52,581 nt of DNA, taken from Pedobacter panaciterrae. GTDB taxonomy: Bacteria; Bacteroidota; Bacteroidia; Sphingobacteriales; Sphingobacteriaceae. Location: positions 1 to 52,581 of the forward strand of contig NZ_LGEL01000036.1 in assembly GCF_001636695.1 (NCBI RefSeq), read 5' to 3'. The notes under the pieces are model-generated. The model did no database searches. It saw only the letters and a program-made list of their open reading frames with translations, and had not been told where the DNA came from. A program made the position numbers and the translations under genes. Positions within the stretch are counted from its first letter, which is position 1; each line of letters begins with the position of its first letter. Positions 1 through 10,500 of the stretch are shown here, piece by piece.

Positions 1-94
1 ATATATAAGTTCGTGTGAAACAAACAAATTATATATAAAATCAATAGGGAATGACCCTCATTTTGTAGACATATTCCAGCATGGGATACATTTT

Positions 95-224
95 CGTCAA
101 TCTCGACGATAGGAGAAATCTCTTGAAGTATGTTGCCCGAAATACAGAATGTACAAATTTAAAGGCTTAGACAAGAGATCTCTCCTATCGTCGAGATGAC
201 GAATTACGTCGAGATGACGAACTG
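95..224. repeat. REP/MITE-like hairpin element, copy 1
   Basis: Two near-complementary arms lie at 95-125 and 172-201, separated by about 46 bases; they differ by one inserted base and one substitution. The right arm is followed by a tandem repeat of its outer part (189-206 and 207-224, 18-base units sharing CGTCGAGATGACGAA). The same arm sequence forms the hairpin at 21944-22041, so this is a dispersed element. The rest of 1-262 shows no gene. No transposase is linked to it; movement in trans is an inference. Confidence 0.85.
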
Positions 225-262
225 GGGCGGTGGAAGCATGACTCACAAAGACTTCTACTCAC

Positions 263-721
263 TCAGTTTGATGGGTAAAGTACCTCCATTTGTTTTTCAA
301 TAAATTCTTTTATCAACGTAATGGTAATTCTCCAATAAAATTCAAGATGTTTAAATATAATTTCTGTGGGGAAATTATCGATTGTTAACGTTAATATCGT
401 ATAGTTTTCAATGGGTGTTAATACAAATCTTATAATTGAATAATTTTCAGGTATATCCACAAGTCTTGATACAGAACTGAAATGACTATATTCAAGAACG
501 CTGTTTATATCATACCTTAAAACGATCCCTTTATTTTCAAACTTTACGTGATGAAATCCACTAATAAGAATCGGACTATTAACTTGCCAATCGGTATGAA
601 CTTCTATTCCCATTTCAGGCTCTCCCATCCATTGCCTCATTAAAGTTGGTTGTGTTAAGGCTTCCCATATTATTGCCGGGGCGGCGTTTATTTCGATTGT
701 ATTTTCAATTCGATTAGTCAT
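263..721 (-). CDS. SRPBCC (AHSA1-like) domain protein
   Basis: This 152-residue cytosolic protein has the pattern of the SRPBCC/AHSA1 fold: an N-terminal strand with 'IEINAAPAIIWEALTQP', a 'MRQWMGEPEM' segment, a central beta sheet, and a long C-terminal helix ('IKEFIEKQM'). Family members bind small hydrophobic ligands in a deep cavity, but the ligand here cannot be told. There is no signal peptide. It is divergent from the exonuclease III gene with 77 bases between the starts. A TAnnTTTG-type box (minus strand, 741-748) lies about 20 bases upstream of the ATG and may be its promoter. The family is well supported; the function is unknown. Confidence 0.85.
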   Translation of the reverse strand: MTNRIENTIEINAAPAIIWEALTQPTLMRQWMGEPEMGIEVHTDWQVNSPILISGFHHVKFENKGIVLRYDINSVLEYSHFSSVSRLVDIPENYSIIRFVLTPIENYTILTLTIDNFPTEIIFKHLEFYWRITITLIKEFIEKQMEVLYPSN

Positions 722-798
722 GGCAACTTATTTGTATTTACAAAAATAATATTCTAAACTTTACATTTATTTAATGGTTAAGCTTAAATAAACCTGAT

Positions 799-1581
799 AT
801 GAAAATTGCAACTTATAATGTGAATGGCATTAATGGCCGACTCCCTGTACTGCTTCGCTGGCTCGAAGAAGCGCAGCCAGACATAGTATGCCTGCAGGAG
901 TTAAAAGCGCCACAGGAAAAGTTCCCGGAGCAGGCGATAACAGACGCCGGCTACAATGCCATATGGCATGGACAAAAAAGCTGGAATGGGGTTGCAATAT
1001 TGGCACGCAATCTGGAAATTAAAGAAACCAGACGAGGACTTGCAGGTGATCCCGAAGATTTACACAGCAGGTATATCGAAGCCTTTATTGATGGAATAGT
1101 TATAGGTTGTCTTTATTTACCAAATGGGAACCCTGCACCCGGAGTTAAATTCGATTATAAACTGGCCTGGTTTGAGCGTTTGAAACTTCATGCCAAAGCC
1201 CTCCTTGATTTTGATATACCCACAATACTTGTAGGAGATTATAATGTGATGCCCACAGAACTTGATGTATATAAACCGGAACGCTGGGTTGACGATGCCC
1301 TGTTCAGACCCGAAGTCCGCGATGCTTTTAAGACCTTGGTTGAACAGGGATGGACCGATGCATTAAGGACATTACATCCAGATGAAAAAATTTATACGTT
1401 CTGGGATTATTTCCGTAATGCATACAGCCGCGATGCAGGCCTACGGATAGATCACTTCCTTTTAAGTCCCCACTTAACCAGTCACCTCAAAGCTGCAGGG
1501 GTCGACCGGCATGTTCGTGGCTGGGAAAAAACAAGTGATCATGCTCCCGTATGGATTCAATTAGAGAATCATCTTACTTAA
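799..1581 (+). CDS. xth: Exodeoxyribonuclease III (AP endonuclease)
   Basis: This is a 260-residue member of the exonuclease III/EEP family, which cuts DNA at abasic sites and removes blocked 3' ends in base-excision repair. The whole catalytic set is visible: N7 in 'TYNVNG', E34 in 'LQELK', D147 and N149 in 'VGDYNV', D218 in 'RIDHF', and D247-H248 in 'SDHAPV'. The length matches the family. No signal peptide is present, so it acts in the cytosol. Its 3' end overlaps the convergent isomerase gene by eight bases. Confidence 0.96.
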   Translation: MKIATYNVNGINGRLPVLLRWLEEAQPDIVCLQELKAPQEKFPEQAITDAGYNAIWHGQKSWNGVAILARNLEIKETRRGLAGDPEDLHSRYIEAFIDGIVIGCLYLPNGNPAPGVKFDYKLAWFERLKLHAKALLDFDIPTILVGDYNVMPTELDVYKPERWVDDALFRPEVRDAFKTLVEQGWTDALRTLHPDEKIYTFWDYFRNAYSRDAGLRIDHFLLSPHLTSHLKAAGVDRHVRGWEKTSDHAPVWIQLENHLT

Positions 1582-3007
1582 TCTGTACTACATCCAGATT
1601 AAGTATTTCTCCCAGTTTTTTAATTTTTGAAGCAATATGCCCCCTGCCTATAGCGCAATGGTGGGCAGGCCCTTCCTGATTCCAGGCTTCCACAAAATTG
1701 CGTGCGCCCGACGGGAATTTATACCTGCTATTGGTATTTCCAATTTCCAGAATCGGACCAGCTACAGATTCGGCTTCGGCCACCAGTAGTTTTAATGTTC
1801 CTTTGCCAGTATCTACCACAGACAATAAAGTAACTGGTCCGTGGCTAACGGACATCTCTACAGACAAACCATTTCCGACCTTACCGTGATAAACTTTTAG
1901 CGGTTTAACTTTTATCTTTCCTTCTGCTATCCTTGGATGACAGGGCCCATCATGCCCCATCATTACAATATCATCGTTAAAATCCATAGCATAATACTCA
2001 GTAAAAGATCCCCCTGCACCAAAACTGTCCATGATCTTCATTGCCTGCACATTTTTAATCTCATACTCGCCGGCTACAGGGATGTGTTTACCTGTAAGCA
2101 ATGAATTGCCAAGTATAACGGAGGTAACGGTATTTTCATTTTCGGCATTACCAGTGCCTTTGTGGTAATAGGCAAATGAACCCAGATCATACTTATCAAC
2201 CAGCTTATCCAGTGCAACCGCTGTTTTGGCTGCACGGTGCAGTTCTTCTGCTAAGCAATCGTCCTGAACATCAAATTCAGTTTCAATTTCAGTTAGCTTT
2301 TGTTCGATTTCTGCATCGGTAACGCCGGCTCTTAAAGCCGATAATTCATCAACCTCCAGGATTTCAATGTGCCCGCCAAATGTTGCACATTGAAGCGTAA
2401 GGTCGGTATAGATGTCCAGCATCCCTCCATAATAATTACCCATCACACCAAGCCGATTATAATGCATGGTTCTGGCTACCTGTGCTGCCTGTACCCATTC
2501 TTGTATTTGGGTCCAAACATGGGTATCGTTATAAAGTAGCCCCGTAACCTGAAAAAAGGGAATATTACTACGACGGAACACATTTGCAATTTCTGGTACG
2601 GAGCACGAAGAACAATAAGCCAGCCACTCTCCTGTCATAGCAGTTCTGTTCTCCATGTTATTAAAGCTTTCATAATCAATACTTGCCTGTGGGGCAAGAT
2701 TGAGAACAATTACCGGTACACCTGCCTTTCGTACTACGGGCAGCACAGTTGATGATAGTGCATAGGTAGTTGCGTATAAAAATATCAGATCAACATCTTG
2801 CTGTTTAAATGTTAAACCTGCATCAAAGGCCTTTTCTGGCGTATCTATCAGGCCAAGATTAATAATATCGGCATCAAAAGCTTCCATGCTTTTTGCTACC
2901 ACGTCAACATATTCAGTTAGTCGCTGTTCAAGTCCTGTAAATTGATCCCAATACGCTTGCAGACCTATACCAAATAACCCTACCCTAACCCTAGATTGTT
3001 TATACAT
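1574..3007 (-). CDS. L-arabinose/L-fucose isomerase-family protein
   Basis: The 477-residue protein belongs to the metal-dependent aldose-ketose isomerase superfamily of AraA and FucI. The residues matching the AraA manganese site appear to be E314 ('GEYEIK'), E337 ('GSFTEYY'), H352 ('MGHDGP') and H449/H450 ('GPAHH'), so an active enzyme is likely. It diverges from true AraA in the loops around these sites, so the substrate is unclear. It is the last gene of the operon with a GH106 rhamnosidase and SusCD (nine bases after the rhamnosidase stop), which makes a deoxysugar such as L-rhamnose, L-fucose or a derivative plausible. It is not a classic L-rhamnose isomerase (RhaA). No signal peptide, so cytosolic. 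Confidence 0.85.
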   Translation of the reverse strand: MYKQSRVRVGLFGIGLQAYWDQFTGLEQRLTEYVDVVAKSMEAFDADIINLGLIDTPEKAFDAGLTFKQQDVDLIFLYATTYALSSTVLPVVRKAGVPVIVLNLAPQASIDYESFNNMENRTAMTGEWLAYCSSCSVPEIANVFRRSNIPFFQVTGLLYNDTHVWTQIQEWVQAAQVARTMHYNRLGVMGNYYGGMLDIYTDLTLQCATFGGHIEILEVDELSALRAGVTDAEIEQKLTEIETEFDVQDDCLAEELHRAAKTAVALDKLVDKYDLGSFAYYHKGTGNAENENTVTSVILGNSLLTGKHIPVAGEYEIKNVQAMKIMDSFGAGGSFTEYYAMDFNDDIVMMGHDGPCHPRIAEGKIKVKPLKVYHGKVGNGLSVEMSVSHGPVTLLSVVDTGKGTLKLLVAEAESVAGPILEIGNTNSRYKFPSGARNFVEAWNQEGPAHHCAIGRGHIASKIKKLGEILNLDVVQIK

Positions 3008-3016
3008 TATTATAAT

Positions 3017-6016
3017 TTATTTTTTTATTGTTTCCTGAATGATGGTTACCGGCCCCATAAGTCCTGATTCTTGTAAAGGAGAGTCGGCGTTGTACTGTTT
3101 GGAAGTGGTAAAAGTATATCTTCCACTTGTGCGCGGCTTGTTATTCAAAAGCCAATCCGGCCATTTATTATTCTTAATTCCATCATCAGGTTTTTTCTCA
3201 TCGCCAATCAACCTGTTTCCCCAAAGGTTTACTACTTCAATTTTGAGCTGATTGTTTTTTGCCTGCAAATGGTTAGAGATGTCAATTTTCCAGGGAGCAG
3301 TCCATACTATACCAATTTCTTTTCCATTTAAGGTAACACGGGCCATATTCTTTACCTTCCCAAGCTCCAGATATATTGGTTGTTTCAGGTTTGCCTGTGG
3401 AAAATCGAAGGTTTTATGATAGGCCGCTGTACCTGAGTAGTATTTAATTCCCTCATCTTTATTGGTAGTCCAGTCAGCTAGTGTTTGAAATGTAGCGCTT
3501 GCAGGGCCACCCCATTTAGGATCAAATTTAACCTCCCAGGGGCCATCAAGGGCAACCAGCGTTTTTACTAAAGTTTCCTTTTTTATTTTTGATGCAAGCC
3601 ATTTGTTTTCTTTAGAGAAGATGATGAAACAGCTTTCATAGGCATCCAATTGCAGAGGAATAGTAGTAACCCCGCCTTCTGTTTTAAAGTCATTTAGCTG
3701 GGTACGTTTTCCGGTAACGGCATTCCATAATTCAGGTGATCCTTGTACACCACGGAATTTGGCATCTACTTTTACTGGCTTGTCTTTTGTATTCGCCAGG
3801 AAATAGAGATCCCAGTTGCTATCCATACGGTGGGTATACCTGATGTCATCAGCAACGAAATCTTCAACTACATTTTCTGATCTTAAAATACCTGCTGTAA
3901 GCTCATACTCAGGATATAGATTATCAATCCGGCTGGCTAACTCACCACCCCAAATCAAAGTACCCTTACCATAAGTTCTTTTTGTTTGTGCTGCAGGTTT
4001 GGTTACTGAGCCCCATATGGTTTCACTTAACGACAACACCCTTTTATCGCAATCAGGAAAGCCACTCAAGCTTGGCGATCTTAATGGCGGGCTGCCTACA
4101 ACTGTTGCTCCCTGTTTTACCAGTTCGCCAATCTTGCTGAGTAGCTCAGGCGTCATCGATTCGTAAGCCGGCAGCACAAGTAAACGGTAAGATGCCCCGC
4201 TTGGGAACACTACATGTTTACCTTTTACAGAGGCTTTCATGAGCTGCAAGGGCGAACAGCCATCAAAATTGTATCCTTTTCTGTTACCAATTGTATCGCC
4301 CTGAATTGCTGATGCCGGCGGAACAAAAACATGTGGAGCGCCTTCTGGTGTCATGTATAAAATATCGGCTACTGTACGCCCCTGCTGTAACAGGTATTGA
4401 CAGCGTGTAATGTATTGGTGATAAGCTCCTGCCATTGGCCACCAGGTTTGTCCGCGATCCCAATGCACGCCATAAGGGCCCATTGTTGCGCCTGGTTTTA
4501 AGGAATCAGGCAGGAACTGGTTTTGGAAAGTATGGTATACAAAACGGTTTATACCAGAGGCAAAAGCCCAATCGCCCTGGTTTTTTACGGATCCGGGGTG
4601 TTGCTTCCATCCTTCATTATTCTGTGCTGTAAAAGCTTCAGCCGGCACAAGTGATCTGCCTTCAACATGGGCAATAGAGGTTGCTTCAATTACGCTGTAG
4701 GTTGAATTAAAACCAAAACCTTTGCTCCAGAACTCGGCCATAGGCACATCGGCAACACTGCCAAGGTCTAAGTCTGCGGTCGGATTCATGTCGTAAGGTT
4801 CTATGGATAGGGAAAGGCCACGTTGCTTGCCATATTGTTTTACATGGTTCGCATGGTTTTGCAATACAAGTTCCTGAGCTGTTAACCTTAAATCCCATAA
4901 AAATCGCTCGCTTTCTTCTCTTGTCCCAACAATGTTTCCTGAATATACCGGATAATAGCTTATCGGATCGTAACCTCTCCTTTTCTGGAATTCCTGTCTG
5001 AAATTAGCCGTCCAGTTTTGAGCGCCCATTTCCCAGCTATCCATATGCAATCTCTTTAACCCGCCGTTACTCTTGCTGTCTGGTTTAGCTATTTTTTTAA
5101 AGATTTTTCCAAGGTAGGCATCCAGATGGGCATTAAGCGCGACAGTATCCAGTTTATCGGCTTCAAAGCCTAATCCCGGAACAGGTGCTGGTCGGGTAAT
5201 GGCTCCGTTATTACGGCTGCCAAAACGCATAACAATCCATTTACCTGCTGGCGGAGTCCAATTCAGGGTTCCATCAGCATCCATTTTACCGGTAAGATCT
5301 ATTATTTTACCCTTTTCGATTCCATTTCCCTGATCTGTTTTAATATCAGGTTCTGCTAAATATGGCTTTACTGTTGCAGAGCTATATGGGGCACGATAGT
5401 ACAGCGCCTTTTCTTCGTAATCGCTAATTGTTTTTACAGAGGCGGGCGCTGGAAAAGCCAAAACAGCCACATCTTTATAATACTCTCGCCATTGTTTCTT
5501 AAAGTCTTCTGTTAGGTTCCCTTCGCCAAAAAAAGGATTTTTAGGTGCAGGTACCGGCAGCACAATTTTCTTACGATCATCTGAAGAAACGGTAACCTGA
5601 CTCGACACCAGGTGCTGCATCGATTGCTCTGCTTTAACCCATGGGCCACCACTACCGGTCCACCCCGGGCCTATTCCTAATGTGATTTCAATACCCAAAC
5701 GCCGTGCTTCCTTTTCTGCGTGGGCAAATAAAGATGTCCATTGTTCGCTAAGGAAATCAACCGTCCCTCTGGGTACTCCCACATTTACTTCCAGAAAAAT
5801 CAAATTACCAATGCCGGCCTTTTTCATAGACTCCAGATCTTTGGTTATTGTTTTGGCATTCATATTCCCATCCATGAAGTACCAGTAGACCCCGGGTTTA
5901 TATTTATCCGACGGATTGGTAAAACCTGCTTTCATCTGTGCTAACTGAGCTGTTGCAGAAGTAATTGAAAAACAAGTAAGGACTAAAAATAAAAAAAAGT
6001 GATTAAAGTATTTCAT
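3017..6016 (-). CDS. GH106-type alpha-L-rhamnosidase, secreted
   Basis: This large exported glycosidase begins with 'PGVYWYFMDGNM' and 'DLESMKKAGIGNLIFLEVNVG', the N-terminal signature of GH106-like enzymes, and carries 'HMDSWEMGAQNW' in the catalytic part. GH106 enzymes release terminal L-rhamnose from plant glycans. The last roughly 150 residues form a GH2-like, galactose-binding beta-sandwich ('LDGPWEVKF' to 'GLMGPVTI'). I chose the ATG at 6016 because a signal peptide ('MKYFNHFFLFLVL...SATAQ') starts there; an in-frame ATG at 6052 would add 12 residues before it. It follows SusD by 56 bases. Exact linkage specificity cannot be read from sequence. Confidence 0.9.
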   Translation of the reverse strand: MKYFNHFFLFLVLTCFSITSATAQLAQMKAGFTNPSDKYKPGVYWYFMDGNMNAKTITKDLESMKKAGIGNLIFLEVNVGVPRGTVDFLSEQWTSLFAHAEKEARRLGIEITLGIGPGWTGSGGPWVKAEQSMQHLVSSQVTVSSDDRKKIVLPVPAPKNPFFGEGNLTEDFKKQWREYYKDVAVLAFPAPASVKTISDYEEKALYYRAPYSSATVKPYLAEPDIKTDQGNGIEKGKIIDLTGKMDADGTLNWTPPAGKWIVMRFGSRNNGAITRPAPVPGLGFEADKLDTVALNAHLDAYLGKIFKKIAKPDSKSNGGLKRLHMDSWEMGAQNWTANFRQEFQKRRGYDPISYYPVYSGNIVGTREESERFLWDLRLTAQELVLQNHANHVKQYGKQRGLSLSIEPYDMNPTADLDLGSVADVPMAEFWSKGFGFNSTYSVIEATSIAHVEGRSLVPAEAFTAQNNEGWKQHPGSVKNQGDWAFASGINRFVYHTFQNQFLPDSLKPGATMGPYGVHWDRGQTWWPMAGAYHQYITRCQYLLQQGRTVADILYMTPEGAPHVFVPPASAIQGDTIGNRKGYNFDGCSPLQLMKASVKGKHVVFPSGASYRLLVLPAYESMTPELLSKIGELVKQGATVVGSPPLRSPSLSGFPDCDKRVLSLSETIWGSVTKPAAQTKRTYGKGTLIWGGELASRIDNLYPEYELTAGILRSENVVEDFVADDIRYTHRMDSNWDLYFLANTKDKPVKVDAKFRGVQGSPELWNAVTGKRTQLNDFKTEGGVTTIPLQLDAYESCFIIFSKENKWLASKIKKETLVKTLVALDGPWEVKFDPKWGGPASATFQTLADWTTNKDEGIKYYSGTAAYHKTFDFPQANLKQPIYLELGKVKNMARVTLNGKEIGIVWTAPWKIDISNHLQAKNNQLKIEVVNLWGNRLIGDEKKPDDGIKNNKWPDWLLNNKPRTSGRYTFTTSKQYNADSPLQESGLMGPVTIIQETIKK

Positions 6017-6072
6017 GCGGCTGTTTTTTTGCCAGCTAACTAAATTCGACATTAATTAAGATAAATGCACGA

Positions 6073-7581
6073 TTAATAGCCTGGATTCTGTATTAAATTT
6101 TTATCAAGAAAAAGCTGTCTGTCAGGTATCGGATAAAGTGCTTCATAGTCATCAAACTTATAATCATTTGGTGAGAATGGTACTCCGCCACGATCAACCG
6201 TGGGCTGCGCCTTTTCTGCCTTACCATGTGCGTTTAACAAGGTAGCCATTTGAGTTTTGGTCAAGGCCCTTTTCAGGTCAAACCAGCGATCGTTTTCAAA
6301 TGCCAGCTCCACTCTTCGCTCATGTCTGATTGCTGTTCGAAATGCATCCTGACTAAGTCCGCTCAAACCAATCAGATGAGCCCTTTCTCTAACCTTATTG
6401 ATATACTGATAGGCATCGCCAGGACCAGTTTGTTCGTTTATTACTTCTGCAAGCATCAGCAATACATCTGAGTAGCGCAGAACAGGCCAGTTATCGTCAG
6501 TACGACCGGCAATTGTATGCGGATGATTGTATTTATTAACATATGGAATAGGCACAAACACCTCATCGGCATTGGTATAACCTTCCTGAAGTGAAACAGC
6601 CTTACGTTCATCGTTTGCCTCAAATTCAGCGATTATATCCCTAGTTGGAATATTCCAGCCTTGCGGACGGCTGGTAGGGAAACCAGTGATGGCACCGGCA
6701 GAACCTCTCGGGGCAAACGTATATATGAAACTGCTCCATTCGCCCAGGTTATTCCCACCCTGATACTGGATTTCAAATAATGATTCGCTGTTGTTTTTAT
6801 TTTTAGGATCAAAAACAGCCGCATAATCGCCAACTAGTACATACCCCATTGGCAGAATCTGCCTTAATGTACTCTCTGCTTTTGCGTAATCTTTTGTGGT
6901 TAAATAAACTTTACCTAATAAACCCAAAGCTGCACCTTTGGATGCGCGGCCTACATCGGCTGCTGCATATTCACTTTTTGCTGGCAACTTGGCCACAGCA
7001 TCTGTCAGGTCTTTTATGATCTGGTCATACACTTCATTTTCCGGACTTCTTTTTGTCTGAAATGCATCTGAAGATGAAGCAAGCGGTTCAGTGATCAATA
7101 CTACGGGGCCAAAATACCTTACAAGGTTAAAGTAGTAATAGGCACGCATAAATTCAAGTTCAGCCTGGTACTGATCCTTTTTTTGCTGACTGATAGCAGT
7201 GACTCCTCCGATCTTTGATAATGCGTAGTTGATGTTGTACAATGCATTGTAGCTTTGGTTATACAGATCGGCTATGTTTACATTTGTTGCGGTAACATTC
7301 CAAAACTCAAAAGCCTCTACCCGATCGGTCTGCCCTCTGTCTGAAGGATCCAGCTGTATAGTAGTATTATCTGAAGACATCTCTGCAAATATGTACTGAC
7401 TATTTACATGATTTTGTAGTGAGCTATATGCGCCACTTACTGCCTGCCTGATTTCGTCTTCATTACGATAAAACTTATCGGCAGTTTTCTTAGTTGGATC
7501 TGACAGATCCAGGAAAGATTTTTTGCAGGACGTTATAGAGAGTACTCCCGCTAAAAATGCAATTTTATATAGATTTTTCAT
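6073..7581 (-). CDS. SusD/RagB-family glycan-binding lipoprotein
   Basis: The 502-residue protein starts with a signal peptide and lipobox ('LSITSCKK'), followed by 'FLDLSDPTKKTADKFYRNEDEIRQAV', typical of SusD N-termini. Helical TPR-like parts follow ('ELEFMRAYYYFNLVRYFGPV'), and the C-terminal part has 'RHERRVELAFENDRWFDLKR', a hallmark of SusD/RagB. It sits on the cell surface as the lid of the SusC transporter and captures oligosaccharides. It lies 15 bases after susC in the same operon and 56 bases before the GH106 gene, so its ligand is probably a rhamnose-containing glycan. Confidence 0.96.
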   Translation of the reverse strand: MKNLYKIAFLAGVLSITSCKKSFLDLSDPTKKTADKFYRNEDEIRQAVSGAYSSLQNHVNSQYIFAEMSSDNTTIQLDPSDRGQTDRVEAFEFWNVTATNVNIADLYNQSYNALYNINYALSKIGGVTAISQQKKDQYQAELEFMRAYYYFNLVRYFGPVVLITEPLASSSDAFQTKRSPENEVYDQIIKDLTDAVAKLPAKSEYAAADVGRASKGAALGLLGKVYLTTKDYAKAESTLRQILPMGYVLVGDYAAVFDPKNKNNSESLFEIQYQGGNNLGEWSSFIYTFAPRGSAGAITGFPTSRPQGWNIPTRDIIAEFEANDERKAVSLQEGYTNADEVFVPIPYVNKYNHPHTIAGRTDDNWPVLRYSDVLLMLAEVINEQTGPGDAYQYINKVRERAHLIGLSGLSQDAFRTAIRHERRVELAFENDRWFDLKRALTKTQMATLLNAHGKAEKAQPTVDRGGVPFSPNDYKFDDYEALYPIPDRQLFLDKNLIQNPGY

Positions 7582-7596
7582 TGTTTCTGATTTTGG

Positions 7597-10500
7597 TTAA
7601 AAGTTGATCCTTGTACCTACAGATATTGTTCTTGGAACCGGATAAGATTCCAAATCTCTTCCCGGACTGATGACATCATTACCATTATTGGCCCTTGCTG
7701 CATTAACCTCGGGATTGTTACCCGGATACTTAGTGATCAGGAATGCATTATCTACACTAACAAAGATTTTTGCGTCAAAAAAGTTCCTGATCCTTGGAAT
7801 GGTATAGCCCAGCGTGATGTTCTTTACCCAGGCATAGCTGCCGCTGTATACATAGCGCGAGTTAGATTCGCGGGTAAAGTAATAGGTATTAGAGCCTGCC
7901 TGTTTACCTGCACCCGGATTTTGTTCTGATCGCCAGCGGTTTTGAACCTCTTTAAGTACGTTAAACACACCATCTATATTGGCCAGGTTCATCTCAATGG
8001 CTCGGTAAATATCGGCCCCATAAGATCCGTTTAGCAACACGCTCAGATCAAAATTCTTATAGCCTGCATTCCAGTTCCAACCCCAGGTGAACTTAGGATT
8101 TGGGTTACCGATTACTACCATGTCCTGTGTGTCGTAAGATATTTTCCCGTCACCATTTCCATCGAAGTACTGATATGTACCCGGAATATGATTAGGATTG
8201 CTTGGTGTTCCATCTATCTGTGCCTGGTTCTGATAAATACCCAAAACTCTGTAACCATAGAATAGTCCGATTGGTTTTCCGACCTCGGTAATGTTGTACC
8301 CATCATAAAATGCACCTGTTAGCAATGAGTTCCTGTCGCCATCAATAGACAATACTTTATTCCTGTTAAAGGAGATATTGAACCCACTGCTTAATTTTAC
8401 CTCTCCAAATTTATCGCGGTAGTTTAGTCCAAGCTCCACACCTTTATTTTCAAGTTCTCCGATATTGGTAATCACATTCCCAAAACCAGCCACAGCAGGA
8501 ATCTCTACATTCAAAAGCATGTCTGTTGTTAGTTTGCGATAGTACTCTGCTGTTAAATTCAATTTGCCATTAAACAAACTTATATCTGTACCGATATCTA
8601 ACTGTTTTGATTGCTCCCATCCCAGATTTGTATTGGGGAAAGAGCCAATTGTTGCACCAGGAGAAATTGAATTACCAAGAACATAATTACTTGGATTGAT
8701 AACGGCCTGTGAAGTATAATTACCGATATTATTATTTCCTGTTACCCCATAACTTGCCCTTAATTTGAAATCAGACAGCCATTTCAGTTCCGGAAAGAAA
8801 CTTTCCTTTGAAACCCGCCATCCTACCGATGCAGAAGGGAAACTTCCCCAACGGTTATTACTTCCAAATCTTGAACTTGCTTCGCGGTTAAAAGCTGCCG
8901 TAAACAGGTATTTATCTTTGTAAGCATAATTTACCCTTGTCAGGAAACTTTCAATGGTAAATGCAGCCATTCCTGAGCCGCCATCGCGCTGATTTGCAGC
9001 AGACACATACTCTACCAGATCATCTGGAAATTCTGTACCTGTAGCATTACCGGTATTTACAGTATTTTTTTGAAATATATGCCCAACTGTTATTTCCAGC
9101 TTATGGTCATTCAGCTGAGGTGAATAGGTAAGCAGGTTATCCATACCATAATTGGTATAATTATAGAAATATTCGCCTGCAGTAGCCAAACGAGGCGGTG
9201 CGTTATTGAATCCGGCAATACCAGAAGGCGTAAAATCATGATTCCTGTCGTTCTGCAATGTTCCATTAAGATTTGTTCTGAATGAAACATTTTTTACCGG
9301 CTTAATTTCTACATAAGCATTGGCCGTTAGGTTGCCCTTATATTGTTGATGAAGCTCCTGCATGAGGCGCTGCACTGGGTTTGGAAAACCAAAAATATTG
9401 TCGTGCCCACCTATGTAATTATTAAAAGTACCATCTTCATTATATACCGGTTCTCTTGGATCCATCAGTAAGGCCTGATCTACAATGTTATTACCAAATC
9501 CACCTGCAATGGCATCACTGTTTTTGGCCCAGGAATAAGCACCTGCCAGGTGTAAACCAAAATTAAGGTAATCGGTAGGTCTGCCATCTAAATTGGCTCT
9601 GGCTGTGATTCTGTTAAAGCCAGTATTTTTTAATGCTCCCTGCTGGCTCAGGTAACCTAATGAAATATAAGAGCTTGACTTTTCTGAACCATTGCTAAGC
9701 GAAAGATTATAGTCGTTAAATGGTGCATTCTGGTGCAAAATTTCTTTATACCAGTCAGTGGATATTTTAGTTTGTTCAGGAAATCTGAAATCAGCTGGTA
9801 TTTCACTAATATCTGGCTCTCTGTTCTGAAAATACCTGATCTTATCTGAAAACACCTCATTTTGAAAAGCTGCAAATTCTGGCCCGTTAAGCACTTTTAC
9901 CCTTCTTGAATCTGGCACATTAGCGATCCCTGTATTGGTACTTACTGTTAATTTATGACCATCTTTTTTACCGTTTTTTGTGGTGATAAGTACTACACCG
10001 TTCGCTCCGCGAGATCCGTAAACTGAAGTAGATGCCGCATCTTTTAAAATGGTAATACTTTCAATATCGTTAGAGTTTAGTGAAGTTCCAACACTGGTTC
10101 CAACCGGAAAGCCATCAACTACATACAAGGGGTCGCTAGTTGCTCCCAGGGAACTATTACCGCGAATTTCGACCTGTAGCTCCTGTCCGGGCTGCCCTGT
10201 TGTCTGCTTTGCTACCACACCGGGCGCCTGGCCCTGAAGCAGTCGCCCAACATTTGAAGCAGGTATGCCCTGAGATTTTGAAAGGTCAATTTCAGATACT
10301 GCTGAAGTGATATCGGCTTTACGCTGTGATCCGTAAGCCAATACGACAACCTCTGACAAACCCTGAGATGAAGGTAATAGTTTAACATTTAATGTAGTAC
10401 TGCTGCCAACAACTACCTTTTTTTCGACATAGCCGATATAGCTAAAAGTCAAAATAGCACCCGGCGAGGCCTTGATGGAAAATTTTCCGTTAACATCTGT

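Noticed and set aside
1574-3007. L-rhamnose isomerase (RhaA)
   Set aside because: The metal ligands and fold match the AraA/FucI family, not the xylose-isomerase-like RhaA barrel.
4435-4632. Short frames antisense to large genes (for example inside the GH106 gene)
   Set aside because: They are mirror frames of well supported genes with no family signature.
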